A stretch of DNA of 64,000 bases from Paraburkholderia hospita. Lineage in GTDB: Bacteria; Pseudomonadota; Gammaproteobacteria; Burkholderiales; Burkholderiaceae. Each line of letters starts with the position of its first letter. The first letter of the stretch is position 1. This document shows positions 42,500 through 51,208 of this stretch, one piece after another. The DNA lies in the NCBI RefSeq assembly GCF_002902965.1, contig NZ_CP026107.1, positions 2,108,001 to 2,172,000 of the forward strand, given 5' to 3'. Made by a program: the position numbers and the translations under genes. A model generated the notes under the pieces. That model was not told the origin of the DNA. It worked only from the letters and a program-made list of their open reading frames with translations, and made no database searches.

Positions 42500-43440
42500 G
42501 CGCGTGCTGTGGGGACTTTGTCGGCGACGGCTGGTTGGTTTGCTTCGGGTTCTCGCTGGCATCCGCGTATTGCCTTTGTGCTTCAAGCGTTGCCGTTCGG
42601 TGTGTTTGCCTTTGCGCTGGCATCCGCGCTTTGTTATCGCGCTTCAAGCGTCGCCCCTGTGCGGGGCGGCACCTACTTTTCTTTGCCGCCGCAAAGAAAA
42701 GTAGGCAAAAGAAAGCGGCTAACACCGCCAATTCTTGTTCTCGCCTGAGGGCCCCCAACCGGTCCCACGCTTCACACGGCAGTGCCCTGGTTGGTGCTCG
42801 TTGCCAACGCTTCGAATGAACGCCGCACCCGCTTCGAATACCTGTACTAGGGCAAGCGGCAGCGAATGGTATGTGCCGCCCAGGTGGCAAACTGTGTGTA
42901 GGTTGTCGCGTCGTATAGGGTAGCGCTCTCACAGGGTGGAACGCATGTGCTATCGGTCCGAAGTGAGGCATGCGAGGCTCTATGGCCTACACACAGTTTG
43001 CCACCTGGGCGGCGGTGGACTATCTGGCACGGCATACTGCAATGCAGGAGCGTGAAGCGGGTGATGCGCACAGCAAGAGCGCTAGCAACGAACATGGATC
43101 ACGTGATTGCCGTGTGAAGCGTAAGACCCTTTGGGGGCCCTCAGGCAAGAATAAATGTTGGCGGTGTTAGCCGCTTTCTTTTGCCTACTTTTCTTTGCGG
43201 CGGCAAAGAAAAGTAGGTGCCGCCCCGCACAGGGGCGACGCTTGAACAGCAAACACCGTAACGCGGATGCCAGCGAAAAGGCAAACCCACAGGGGCAACG
43301 CTTGAAGCACGAAGGCAATACGCGGATGCCAGCAAAACCCGAAGCAAACCAACCAGCCGTCGCAGACGGAGTAGCTGCCGCCCCGCACAGGGGCAACGCA
43401 TGAAGCATGAAGGCAAATCGCGGATGCCAGCGAAAGAGCC
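42500..43440. repeat. Long nested inverted-repeat element, non-coding
   Basis: The two halves of this 0.94-kb stretch are imperfect reverse complements. Outer arms (about 42530-42780 and 43130-43385) share CTTTTGCCTACTTTTCTTTG, GGCGGTGTTAGCCGCTTTC and GGGGCGACGCTTG-type blocks; an inner perfect 28-bp pair lies at 42875-42902 and 42986-43013 around an 83-base spacer. Each arm also holds a local hairpin (CTACTTTTCTTTGC/GCAAAGAAAAGTAG). A phrase like GCGGATGCCAGCGAAA recurs several times. Open frames inside translate the repeats and are not proteins. I recall similar blocks scattered in Paraburkholderia genomes, but did not search. Confidence 0.8.
42875..43013. repeat. Perfect 28-bp inverted repeat at the core of the element
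   Basis: Bases 42875-42902 and 42986-43013 are exact reverse complements. They begin GCCGCCCAGGTGG and end CCACCTGGGCGGC. The 83-base centre contains no gene. They look like the terminal repeats of a short inner unit. Confidence 0.85.
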
Positions 43441-43486
43441 CCACACCCAGCTCGCGCTATGCCACTACACCGCCCGGCTTCCCGTT

Positions 43487-44275
43487 CTACGAAAACCCTT
43501 CCCGAGAAGTTTTCTCGATCGTCGCATCGTACCGACCGCCCATGCCACCGAGCGCCACCGTCGCGCGCTTTGCGCATTCGAGCAAGGCGATCAGTGCGGC
43601 CGTAATAGTCGACGCCATGTCAAACCGCGCTTTAGGCCCAGACAACGCCAGCGCTCCCACCAACTCTCCCGATGCCCCAAACACCGGCACCGACACCGAC
43701 GCCGTTTCAGGATCACGCTCTCCATGGGAGACAGCCCACAACCGCTCACGCACCTCGTCCCAACGTGGATCGAGCGTATCCGTGAACGCCAGCAGAACTT
43801 TGCCTGACGCCCCCTTGTCGATCGGAAACTCTTCGCCGACGCGAATCGACACCCGCACCGCCCGCGCAGGTTCGACACGGAAGAGCACCAGCCTCCGGTC
43901 GCCCTGCCGCACATACAAAGACGCGGTCTCCCCGAGGTCCCGGCTCAGTTGCTGAAGAATCGGCTCGATAACCGGTCCCACCTGAAACGAGCGCTGGTAG
44001 AGCGCCGCGAGCCGCAATGGCTGCGGCCCAATCGCGTACTGTCCGTCGCTCAGTCTGCGGATGAATCCGCCGTGCTCCAGTGCACCAAGCAGACGCAGTA
44101 CCGTGCTCTTGTACAGATCGGTGCGACGTGAGAGTTCTGCGAGCGACAACCGGTCATCCGTCGGCCCGAAGGCGTTGAGAATCGCGAACGCGCGATCGAG
44201 TACCGCCACACCGCTGGACCCATCGTTTGGGGCGACGGCCTCCGAAGGTGACGCTTCCTGCATTTCGCTGGGCAC
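43487..44275 (-). CDS. IclR-family transcriptional regulator
   Basis: A 262-residue regulator. The N-terminal winged helix spans about residues 22-85 (VAVLDRAFAILNAFGPTDDR, LSLAELSRRTDLYKSTVLRL), and the effector domain contains PIDKGASGKVLLAFTD and SVSVPVFGASGELVGALALS with GPKAR, all typical of IclR proteins. The start could be 44275 or 44263. It is divergent from the HMG-CoA-lyase-like gene. Three copies of an operator matching the IclR type lie between, so it most likely controls both directions. Confidence 0.92.
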   Translation of the reverse strand: MPSEMQEASPSEAVAPNDGSSGVAVLDRAFAILNAFGPTDDRLSLAELSRRTDLYKSTVLRLLGALEHGGFIRRLSDGQYAIGPQPLRLAALYQRSFQVGPVIEPILQQLSRDLGETASLYVRQGDRRLVLFRVEPARAVRVSIRVGEEFPIDKGASGKVLLAFTDTLDPRWDEVRERLWAVSHGERDPETASVSVPVFGASGELVGALALSGPKARFDMASTITAALIALLECAKRATVALGGMGGRYDATIEKTSREGFS

Positions 44276-44317
44276 GGCCGTTTCCTTATCACGTCTTTGC
44301 GTTGAATCGACTGTATC

Positions 44318-44438
44318 GTTCTATCACGCAGAACGCAAGTTTCATAAATCTCCAAATTTTCGGGTTTACCCACCTTAAATTGCCCTGTTTTTGCTCCTAT
44401 AGTTCTATTTGACAGAACATCATTCCGTCTAATAGAAC
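44318..44438. promoter_or_regulatory. Three-copy IclR-type operator cluster
   Basis: GTTCTATCACGCAGAAC (44318-44334), GTTCTATTTGACAGAAC (44402-44418) and ATTCCGTCTAATAGAAC (44422-44438) are copies of a 17-bp imperfect palindrome, GTTCTAT-N3-RCAGAAC-like. The last two are 20 bases apart, about two helical turns, directly before the HMG-CoA-lyase-like gene; the first lies nearer the IclR start. Confidence 0.7.
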
Positions 44439-44456
44439 ACTCGAAAGGAGTTCACC

Positions 44457-45443
44457 TTGAACACTTCCCCCGCCCCCTCGGTCCTCGTCAGCGAAGTGGG
44501 CCCGCGCGACGGCCTCCAGAGCATCAGGCGCGTGATGCCCACGGCTGCGAAGCTTCGCTGGATTTCGGCGCTGGCCGCCGCGGGGCTGAAGGAGATCGAG
44601 GTCGGCTCTTTCGTGCCGCCAAAACTACTTCCCCAGATGGCCGACATCCGTGAAGTCGTGGCTCATGCGCTGACGATCCCCGGCCTTCACGTCGCCGTGC
44701 TTGCGCCAAACCTTCGCGGATCGCAAAGCGCCTTCGAAGCTGGTGTGCATAAGCTCACGTTGCCGGTTTCAGTGACCGACGAGCATTCGATGGCCAACAT
44801 CCGCAAGACGACCGCACAGATGATTGAAGAGGTGCGCGACATCGTCGCCTTACGCGACGCGCAGTTCCCCGGTGTGCAGATCGAAGCGGGCGTATCTGTC
44901 GCGTTCGGTTGCACGATCGCGGGCGCGGTGAGCGACGACCAGACGATGCGGATGTGTGTCGCGATGGCCGCGTGCGGTGTGGACGAAGTGGGCCTATCCG
45001 ATACCAGCGGCTATGCAAACCCCACACAGGTCCGCCGTCTGTTCCGGCGCTTGCAGACCGAACTTGGCGCCAGGGCAGGCGGCGCCCACTTCCACAACAC
45101 ACGCGGTCAGGGACTGGCGAACGTCGTCGCTGCGCTCGATGCAGGCGTAACAACCATCGACGCGAGCCAGGCGGGTCTGGGCGGCTGTCCCTACGCGCCG
45201 GGCGCGACCGGCAACATCGTCACGGAAGACCTTGCCTTCCTGCTCGAAGCCATGGGCTACGACACGGGTATCGACATTGACGCACTCGTCGCTGCCCGCG
45301 CAATTCTCGCGGAAGCACTGCCGGGCGAAGCGTTGTACGGGCATGTGCCCGACGCGGGGTTGCCGAAAGGATTCGGCTATGCAGATGGGCGTGCACCGAG
45401 CGCGCCGCAACCGGAAGGATGTTTGCTCGGAGTCGCGCAATGA
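44457..45443 (+). CDS. Hydroxymethylglutaryl-CoA lyase-like protein
   Basis: A 328-residue TIM-barrel lyase beginning at TTG 44457, six bases after GAAAGGAG. SEVGPRDGLQ contains the metal-binding Asp and catalytic Arg; VGSFVPPKLLPQMAD, GLSDTSGYANPTQ and AHFHNTRGQGLAN (metal His pair) follow, and AGLGGCPYAPGATGN carries the catalytic Cys loop. HMGL-like enzymes split HMG-CoA or related acyl-CoAs such as citramalyl-CoA to acetyl-CoA plus a keto acid. Overlap with the CoA-transferase gene (ATGA) suggests the transferase makes its CoA-ester substrate. Confidence 0.92.
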   Translation: MNTSPAPSVLVSEVGPRDGLQSIRRVMPTAAKLRWISALAAAGLKEIEVGSFVPPKLLPQMADIREVVAHALTIPGLHVAVLAPNLRGSQSAFEAGVHKLTLPVSVTDEHSMANIRKTTAQMIEEVRDIVALRDAQFPGVQIEAGVSVAFGCTIAGAVSDDQTMRMCVAMAACGVDEVGLSDTSGYANPTQVRRLFRRLQTELGARAGGAHFHNTRGQGLANVVAALDAGVTTIDASQAGLGGCPYAPGATGNIVTEDLAFLLEAMGYDTGIDIDALVAARAILAEALPGEALYGHVPDAGLPKGFGYADGRAPSAPQPEGCLLGVAQ

Positions 45444-46714
45444 GTTCGAATCAATCGAATCAATCCCTGCCCTACAGCGGCGTGCGTGTGATCGAAATGA
45501 CGCACATGGTGATGGGACCGACCTGCGGCATGGTGCTGGCGGACCTTGGCGCGGAAGTGATCAAGGTCGAGCCGATTGCAGGCGACAGCACGCGTTCCCT
45601 ACGTGGATCAGGGGCAGGCTTTTTCAGCACGTTCAACCGGAACAAGAAAAGCATTGCCGTAGACGTAAAAGATCCTCGCGGGATCGAAATCGTCCACAAG
45701 CTGCTCGCGAGCGCTGACATCTTCAGCGAGAACTTCAAGAGCGGCACGATGGATAGGCTCGGGCTCGGATACGCTGCGCTGTCGAAGCTCAATCCGCGTC
45801 TGATCTATGTCTCGCACAAAGGCTTTCTTCCCGGTCCGTACGACCATCGGACCGCGCTGGACGAAGTCGTGCAGATGATGGGCGGCCTGGCGTACATGAC
45901 GGGACCCGAGGGGCGGCCGCTGCGTGCAGGCACCAGCGTCAACGACATCATGGGCGGCATGTTCGGCGCTATCGGTGCGATGGCGGCGCTCGCGCAGCGT
46001 GAGCGCACAGGCAGGGGACAGGAAGTCCAGAGTGCACTGTTTGAAAACAACGTGTTCCTCGTCGCGCAGCACATGATGCAGTACGCAGTGACGGGGCAGG
46101 CTGCGTCGCCGATGCCGAGCCGTATATCCGCATGGGCTGTGTACGACGTCTTTTCCGTCAGGAACGGCGAACAGATTTTTTTGGCGGTCGTGTCGGACAC
46201 GCAATGGGCCCTGTTCTGCGATGCCTTTGGTCTTGCGGAACTGAAGTCGGACGAACGGATTGCCACCAACAATCAACGGGTCCAGGCCCGCGACTGGTTG
46301 CTGCCGCGATTGCGCCAGCACATGGAGGCGTTCAGCGCGGCAGAGATCAGCGCCATTTTCGAACGCATCGGCTTGCCCTATGCGCCGATTACCAGGCCGC
46401 AAGACCTGTTCGACGATCCGCACCTGCTCGCGACGGGCGGGCTCGCCGATGTAACGTTGCCGCCCGATGCAAGCGGAGCGGGGGAGCCGGTCTCCACGCG
46501 CACTGCATTGCTCCCGCTGACGTTAGCGGGTGAGCGGTTGCGGCTCCGAGCAGCGCCGCCCGCGCTCGGACAGGACACACAGACGCTGCTGTCGCAGCTC
46601 GGCTATACCGATGACGAACTCAGACAACTGGTCGATGCCGGTGTCGTCGGATGCCAGAACCGCCCGTCGGGCGACGCGTCGAGTCCTTCGCCCAACGAGC
46701 TTGCCAGCGCCTGA
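45440..46714 (+). CDS. Class III (CaiB/BaiF) CoA-transferase
   Basis: A 424-residue family III CoA-transferase. VRVIEMTHMVMGPTCGMVLA and DLGAEVIKVEPIAGDSTR form the N-terminal signature; Asp141 in YDHRTALDEVVQMMGGL is the residue that forms the acyl anhydride intermediate. It moves CoA from a donor ester such as succinyl-CoA to a free acid. The four-base overlap with the lyase and the downstream MFS importer imply import, CoA activation and C-C cleavage of one organic acid. Confidence 0.93.
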   Translation: MSSNQSNQSLPYSGVRVIEMTHMVMGPTCGMVLADLGAEVIKVEPIAGDSTRSLRGSGAGFFSTFNRNKKSIAVDVKDPRGIEIVHKLLASADIFSENFKSGTMDRLGLGYAALSKLNPRLIYVSHKGFLPGPYDHRTALDEVVQMMGGLAYMTGPEGRPLRAGTSVNDIMGGMFGAIGAMAALAQRERTGRGQEVQSALFENNVFLVAQHMMQYAVTGQAASPMPSRISAWAVYDVFSVRNGEQIFLAVVSDTQWALFCDAFGLAELKSDERIATNNQRVQARDWLLPRLRQHMEAFSAAEISAIFERIGLPYAPITRPQDLFDDPHLLATGGLADVTLPPDASGAGEPVSTRTALLPLTLAGERLRLRAAPPALGQDTQTLLSQLGYTDDELRQLVDAGVVGCQNRPSGDASSPSPNELASA

Positions 46715-46811
46715 CGCCTGAAGCCTGACGACGCACCCATCGCGCAGAAACACAGCACCGCGCCGACCGCCTTGCGGTCAGGCCCGGCCAGTGAATTGTC
46801 TGGAGACGACA

Positions 46812-48116
46812 ATGACATCCATTTCATCGAGCATGACGGCTGACACCCCCGCCAGCCTCGAACAGCAGGCGGTCAGAAAAGCTGCATGGCGCTTTATCCC
46901 GCTGCTCGCACTCGCCTACTTTTTCAACTATCTGGATCGTACGAGCGTCGGTTTTGCGGCGCTGACGATGAACCGCGACCTTGGGCTGACTGCAACGCAG
47001 TTCGGCTGGGGAGCCGGGATCATGTTTGCCGGCTATTGCGTCTGCGAGGTGCCCAGCAATCTGGCGCTATACCGCTTCGGCGCGCGGCGCTGGCTGGCCC
47101 GCATCATGATCACGTGGGGGCTGTTGGCCGCAGCCACGGCGCTCGCCGCCGGACCGACCAGTTTCTATGTGATCCGTCTGCTGCTCGGAATCGGCGAAGC
47201 AGGCTTCTTTCCGGGCGTCATATTCTTCCTTGCCGTCTGGTTCCCCGCCAGCTACCGCACGCGTGTGCTCGCCTGGTTCACCGTCTCGACACCACTGTCT
47301 TCACTCGTCGGTGGTCCGTTATCGTCGTGGCTGCTTCACATGGATGGCTTACTCGGTCTGGCAGGCTGGAAGTGGATGTTCATCGTCGAAGGTCTCCCGG
47401 CGTGCGTGCTCGGATACCTCGTGCTGAAAATGCTTGCGGACAAGCCCGCCGATGCCACATGGCTTTCGCCGGAAGAGCGGCTCGCGCTGCAAAGCGCATT
47501 CGATCGCGAGGGTTCATCCGGTCAGAAAAAGAAGGATTTTCGTGCGGCGCTCAAGGACGTGCGCGTCTATCTCCTCGCGATGATCTCGTTTGGCTTCACG
47601 ATGGGCTCTTACGGCATCGGCATCTGGTTGCCCCAGATGCTCAAAGCGCACGGAATGAGCGTGACGCAAACCGGCTGGGTCTCTGCCGTGCCGTACTTCT
47701 TTGCCACCATCGCACTGCTCTGGTGGGCGAAACGGGTCGATCGTCGCGGCGGGCATATTGCAAACCTCGCGGCCGGTCTGCTGATCGGCGCGGTCGCGCT
47801 CGGTGTCTCGACATACTTTCATCAACTGCTGCCCGCGATGACCGGCATCACGCTGGCACTGATCGGCACGATCGCTGGCCGCACGATTTTCTACACGCTG
47901 CCGGCCCGATTCCTGTCCGGTCAGGCAGCCGCTGGCGGACTCGCACTGATCAACTCGATCGGCGCACTTGGCGGCTTCGCGGGTCCGTATCTGGTCGGCT
48001 ATCTGAAGGACAGCTTTGGAACCTACACCGCCGGGATGTTTGGTCTCGCTGTCGTGCTCGGGTTGACGACGTTGCTGACGCTCTCTCTTTATGCCTTCAA
48101 TCGGGGGGAGCAATGA
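46812..48116 (+). CDS. MFS transporter, anion:cation symporter type
   Basis: A 434-residue twelve-helix importer. YFFNYLDRTSVGFAALTMNR is the ACS helix 1 motif, with CEVPSNLALYRFGARRWLAR and GIGEAGFFPGVIFFLAVWFP. GGAG lies six bases before the ATG at 46812; a GTG at 46791 would add seven residues. It follows the CoA-transferase by 97 bases and overlaps the amidohydrolase by four, so it belongs to the same operon and likely imports its organic-acid substrate. Confidence 0.92.
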   Translation: MTSISSSMTADTPASLEQQAVRKAAWRFIPLLALAYFFNYLDRTSVGFAALTMNRDLGLTATQFGWGAGIMFAGYCVCEVPSNLALYRFGARRWLARIMITWGLLAAATALAAGPTSFYVIRLLLGIGEAGFFPGVIFFLAVWFPASYRTRVLAWFTVSTPLSSLVGGPLSSWLLHMDGLLGLAGWKWMFIVEGLPACVLGYLVLKMLADKPADATWLSPEERLALQSAFDREGSSGQKKKDFRAALKDVRVYLLAMISFGFTMGSYGIGIWLPQMLKAHGMSVTQTGWVSAVPYFFATIALLWWAKRVDRRGGHIANLAAGLLIGAVALGVSTYFHQLLPAMTGITLALIGTIAGRTIFYTLPARFLSGQAAAGGLALINSIGALGGFAGPYLVGYLKDSFGTYTAGMFGLAVVLGLTTLLTLSLYAFNRGEQ

Positions 48117-49243
48117 CAGTAACGATTGATTCGCCGATGCGCCGCCAGCTTCTTCGTGCCGCCGCTGCATCGATCGCCATCCCCGTCCTGGCCACGCATG
48201 CAATCGCCAACGAAGAGACGCGCCCCATGAATCCGACCAGCAACTATCTGCCCGTTCGATCCGAATGGCTCGCCTCGGGAACCGAAACGGCACTTGAGCC
48301 GGACATGCCGATCATCGACGCGCATCATCACTTCTACGATCGCCCGGGATGGACCTACCTGCTCGACGAGTACCTTCGCGACGCACAGTCCGGGCATAAC
48401 ATCACCGCTTCCGTGTACATGCAGGCACTCACCCGTTACAGGCAGTCGGGCCCCGACCCATTGAGGCCGGTCGGCGAGGTGGAATATGTGACAGCCGCAA
48501 CCGCGCCGACGCAGGGCGGCAAGCCACAGGTCGCAAAGGGCATTGTCGGCTATGCCGATCTTCGTCGCGGTGCGGCGGTGCGCGAAGTTCTCGAAGCGCA
48601 TCTCCAGGCCGGACAAGGCCGTTTCAGGGGCGTACGGCATCTCGTGACGTGGGACGCTGACCAGACACTGGTGAATCCTGTCTCGGCGGCACCGCGCGGA
48701 TTGCTGCTCGACCGGGACTACCGCGCGGGCGTGGCACAGTTGGGGCCACTCGGTCTGTCGTATGACGCATGGCTTTTTTTCCCACAACTTCCCGAGTTAT
48801 TCGACCTTGCGAAGGCCTATCCCGACGTGCCCGTCATCATCAATCACTGCGGCGGTGTCGTGCGGATTGCCAGCTACGAGGATAAGCAGAAAGAGGTGTT
48901 CGAAAGCTGGTCCCAGTCCATGCGCAAACTGGCGCAACTGCCTAACGTGTATGTCAAGGTCGGCGGGCTGGGGATGCGGATCAACGGCTTTGACTTCGAG
49001 AAGGGCGAGCGGCCACCGTCGTCAACCCAACTTGCCGAAGCGTGGAAGCTGTGGATGCACACTTGCATCGAACTGTTCGGCGCGAATCGATGCATGTTCG
49101 AGAGCAACTTCCCGGTCGACAAGGGCTCGTATCCGTATAGCAACGGCTGGAACGCATTCAAACGATTAACGGCGCAGGCGAGCCACGGCGAGCGCGAAGC
49201 GTTGTTCCGGGGCACGGTGAGCAACGTGTATCGCCTTGGCTGA
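48113..49243 (+). CDS. Exported amidohydrolase (amidohydrolase_2 family)
   Basis: A 376-residue protein. Residues 9-33 (MRRQLLRAAAASIAIPVLAT then HAIA) look like a twin-arginine-type signal, unusual for this normally cytoplasmic family. The barrel has the metal motif MPIIDAHHHFYDRPG, VIINHCGG, and MFESNFPVDKGSYPYS with the catalytic Asp; it ends with FRGTVSNVYRLG. Members include lactonases of the pyrone-dicarboxylate and sugar-lactone type and metal-dependent decarboxylases. Its place in the operon suggests it hydrolyses a lactone before uptake or further reaction; this is inference. Confidence 0.88.
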   Translation: MTVTIDSPMRRQLLRAAAASIAIPVLATHAIANEETRPMNPTSNYLPVRSEWLASGTETALEPDMPIIDAHHHFYDRPGWTYLLDEYLRDAQSGHNITASVYMQALTRYRQSGPDPLRPVGEVEYVTAATAPTQGGKPQVAKGIVGYADLRRGAAVREVLEAHLQAGQGRFRGVRHLVTWDADQTLVNPVSAAPRGLLLDRDYRAGVAQLGPLGLSYDAWLFFPQLPELFDLAKAYPDVPVIINHCGGVVRIASYEDKQKEVFESWSQSMRKLAQLPNVYVKVGGLGMRINGFDFEKGERPPSSTQLAEAWKLWMHTCIELFGANRCMFESNFPVDKGSYPYSNGWNAFKRLTAQASHGEREALFRGTVSNVYRLG

Positions 49244-49385
49244 TCGTTCGGGTGGCGGATGCCCGTCGTCACGCAATACCCACGAAATACACGTGCAAAT
49301 ACGAAAGACGCCATCGATCAGACGGAGTTGAATGAGGACCCTGATTCGCAAAATGCGCTCACAGTCCTCAAGGAACTGAACTGAC

Positions 49386-50546
49386 ATGGCAAAAGTATTG
49401 TGTGTTCTCTATCCCGACCCCGTAACCGGGTATCCGCCCAGGTACGTGCGCGACGACATTCCCGTCATTACGCAATATCCGAACGGTCAAACGGTGCCGT
49501 CTCCGCAAGGACCACTTGGATTCAAGCCGGGCGAACTGGTTGGCTGCGTGTCCGGCGAGCTAGGTCTGCGGAGCTATCTGGAAGCGCATGGTCATCAACT
49601 CGTCGTCACGAGCGACAAAGACGGTGCCGACTCCACCTTCGACAAGCACCTGGTCGATGCCGACGTCGTCATTTCGCAGCCCTTCTGGCCGGCCTATCTG
49701 ACGGCCGAACGGATCGCGAAAGCGAAGAAGCTCAAGCTTGCGTTGACGGCAGGCATCGGCTCGGATCACGTCGATCTGAAGGCGGCTGCGGCGCATGGCG
49801 TCACCGTTGCTGAAGAGACGTTCTCGAACAGCATTAGCGTCGCGGAACACGTCGTTATGATGGTGTTGTCGCTGGTGCGTAACTATCTTCCCGCGCATCA
49901 GTATGCCGTCAACGGCGGCTGGAACATCGCGGATTGCGTGAGCCGCAGCTACGATCTGGAAGGGATGCATTTCGGCACGCTCGGCGCGGGCCGGATCGGA
50001 CTTGCCGTATTGCGCCGACTCAAACCGTTCGATGTGAAGCTGCACTACTATCAGCGCCATCGCCTCGCGCCCGAAGTCGAAGCGGAACTCGGACTGATCC
50101 ATCATGAAACGCCCGAAGATCTCGTCAAGGTCTGCGACATCATCAATCTGCAGATGCCGCTTTACCCTTCCACCGAAGGCTTTTTCAACGAGCGCATGTT
50201 GAGCCTCGTCAAGCGCGGTGCTTACCTCATCAATACCGCGCGCGGCGCATTGTGCGACCGTGACGCCATTGTGAAGGCGCTGGAGTCCGGGCAGTTGGCA
50301 GGCTATGCGGGCGACGTCTGGTTCCCTCAGCCTGCACCCGTCGATCATCCGTGGCGCACGATGCCGTACAACGGCATGACACCGCACATCTCGGGCAGTT
50401 CGCTGTCGGGTCAGGCGCGCTACGCCGCAGGCACGCTCGAAATTCTTCAATGCTTCTTCGAGGGAAAGCCGATCCGTCCGGAGTATCTGATCGTCGACGG
50501 CGGCAATCTCGCGGGAACGGGCGCGAGTTCGTACAAGCTGAGCTGA
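49386..50546 (+). CDS. Formate dehydrogenase, predicted NADP+-preferring
   Basis: A 386-residue single-subunit formate dehydrogenase of the D-2-hydroxyacid dehydrogenase fold. Catalytic residues line up with the Pseudomonas sp. 101 enzyme at an offset of two: Ile124, Asn148, Arg286 (NTARGAL) and His334 (TPHISG). The nucleotide loop is LGAGRIGL. The residue that in NAD+-specific enzymes is Asp (221 in Pseudomonas) is Gln223 here, in HYYQRHRLAP, the same residue as in the NADP+-dependent Burkholderia stabilis enzyme. It oxidises formate to CO2 in the cytoplasm and may supply NADPH. It is 142 bases from the amidohydrolase, with probably its own promoter. Confidence 0.93.
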   Translation: MAKVLCVLYPDPVTGYPPRYVRDDIPVITQYPNGQTVPSPQGPLGFKPGELVGCVSGELGLRSYLEAHGHQLVVTSDKDGADSTFDKHLVDADVVISQPFWPAYLTAERIAKAKKLKLALTAGIGSDHVDLKAAAAHGVTVAEETFSNSISVAEHVVMMVLSLVRNYLPAHQYAVNGGWNIADCVSRSYDLEGMHFGTLGAGRIGLAVLRRLKPFDVKLHYYQRHRLAPEVEAELGLIHHETPEDLVKVCDIINLQMPLYPSTEGFFNERMLSLVKRGAYLINTARGALCDRDAIVKALESGQLAGYAGDVWFPQPAPVDHPWRTMPYNGMTPHISGSSLSGQARYAAGTLEILQCFFEGKPIRPEYLIVDGGNLAGTGASSYKLS

Positions 50547-50569
50547 TTTTCTGCACGCGTGATCCGAAT

Positions 50570-50591
50570 CGGGGTCTGCACGCAGGCCCCG
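50570..50591. terminator. Hairpin between convergent FDH and pilin genes (possible terminator)
   Basis: CGGGGTCTGC/GCAGGCCCCG pair with one T-G wobble and a 2-base loop, between the formate dehydrogenase stop and the convergent pseudopilin stop. There is no T-run, so function as an intrinsic terminator is uncertain. Confidence 0.4.
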
Positions 50592-50681
50592 AAATTGATT
50601 GCAGATCAGTCTGGTGAGCGCGCGCCTCGCCGTCAAGCCAGACACGGGGATAAACATCCTTGCGATCGACGCGCAGAGCGA

Positions 50682-51206
50682 CTACGGCGTACCTGACGAA
50701 GGCCCACCGTCCCGTACCGCGACGGGAAGACGGGCGACGAACACCCAGTCCATATAGGTTTTCGCGTCGTTAAAACCGCGAAATTCACCCGGAAAATGCG
50801 CGATCTGAATGGGTCGCGCATGAGACACGCTATGAACGCCGACAATGGTCTGCCCATCCGGCGATCTTACGAGTTCCCAGTCGGCCTTGCCCGTCATCGG
50901 GTCCGCATACAGCTTGCGCAGATGCCGCACGACGTTCGGATAACGCGGGTCGCGCACGAGGTCGTCGAGCGTGCGCGGCTGGTTCGGCTGACCCACGGGC
51001 GTCGCCAATGCATAGCTCAGCAACGCGCGCTGAAATTCGCCACCGACGAACAGCAGTTCCTGTTCGGCCACGCGCCGCTGATAGACGGCACCAAGCTGCG
51101 CCGTAGCGGCAGCCGCCACGCCGATGATCGAGATCAGGATCAGCAGCGAGAGATACGCGTAGCCCTGTTGCGCATTGCGCCGCCTGCGAACTCTTCCCCT
51201 TCGCAT
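50682..51206 (-). CDS. Atypical type II secretion pseudopilin
   Basis: A 174-residue protein with a short basic leader, the sequence QQGYAYLSLLILISIIGVAA and a soluble domain. The hydrophobic helix after Gly is pilin-like, but the consensus Phe-Thr-Leu-x-Glu is absent: the +1 residue is Tyr and +5 is Ser instead of Glu. Lack of Glu5 is a feature of GspK-type tip pseudopilins, although those are about twice this size. It is the last gene of the secretion operon, 3 bases after the previous pilin. Confidence 0.75.
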   Translation of the reverse strand: MRRGRVRRRRNAQQGYAYLSLLILISIIGVAAAATAQLGAVYQRRVAEQELLFVGGEFQRALLSYALATPVGQPNQPRTLDDLVRDPRYPNVVRHLRKLYADPMTGKADWELVRSPDGQTIVGVHSVSHARPIQIAHFPGEFRGFNDAKTYMDWVFVARLPVAVRDGGPSSGTP

Positions 51207-51208
51207 CG

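Noticed and set aside
42498..43446. Several short frames with repeating phrases such as GIRVLPSCFKRC
   Set aside because: They are translations of the inverted-repeat element in different frames and orientations, not proteins.
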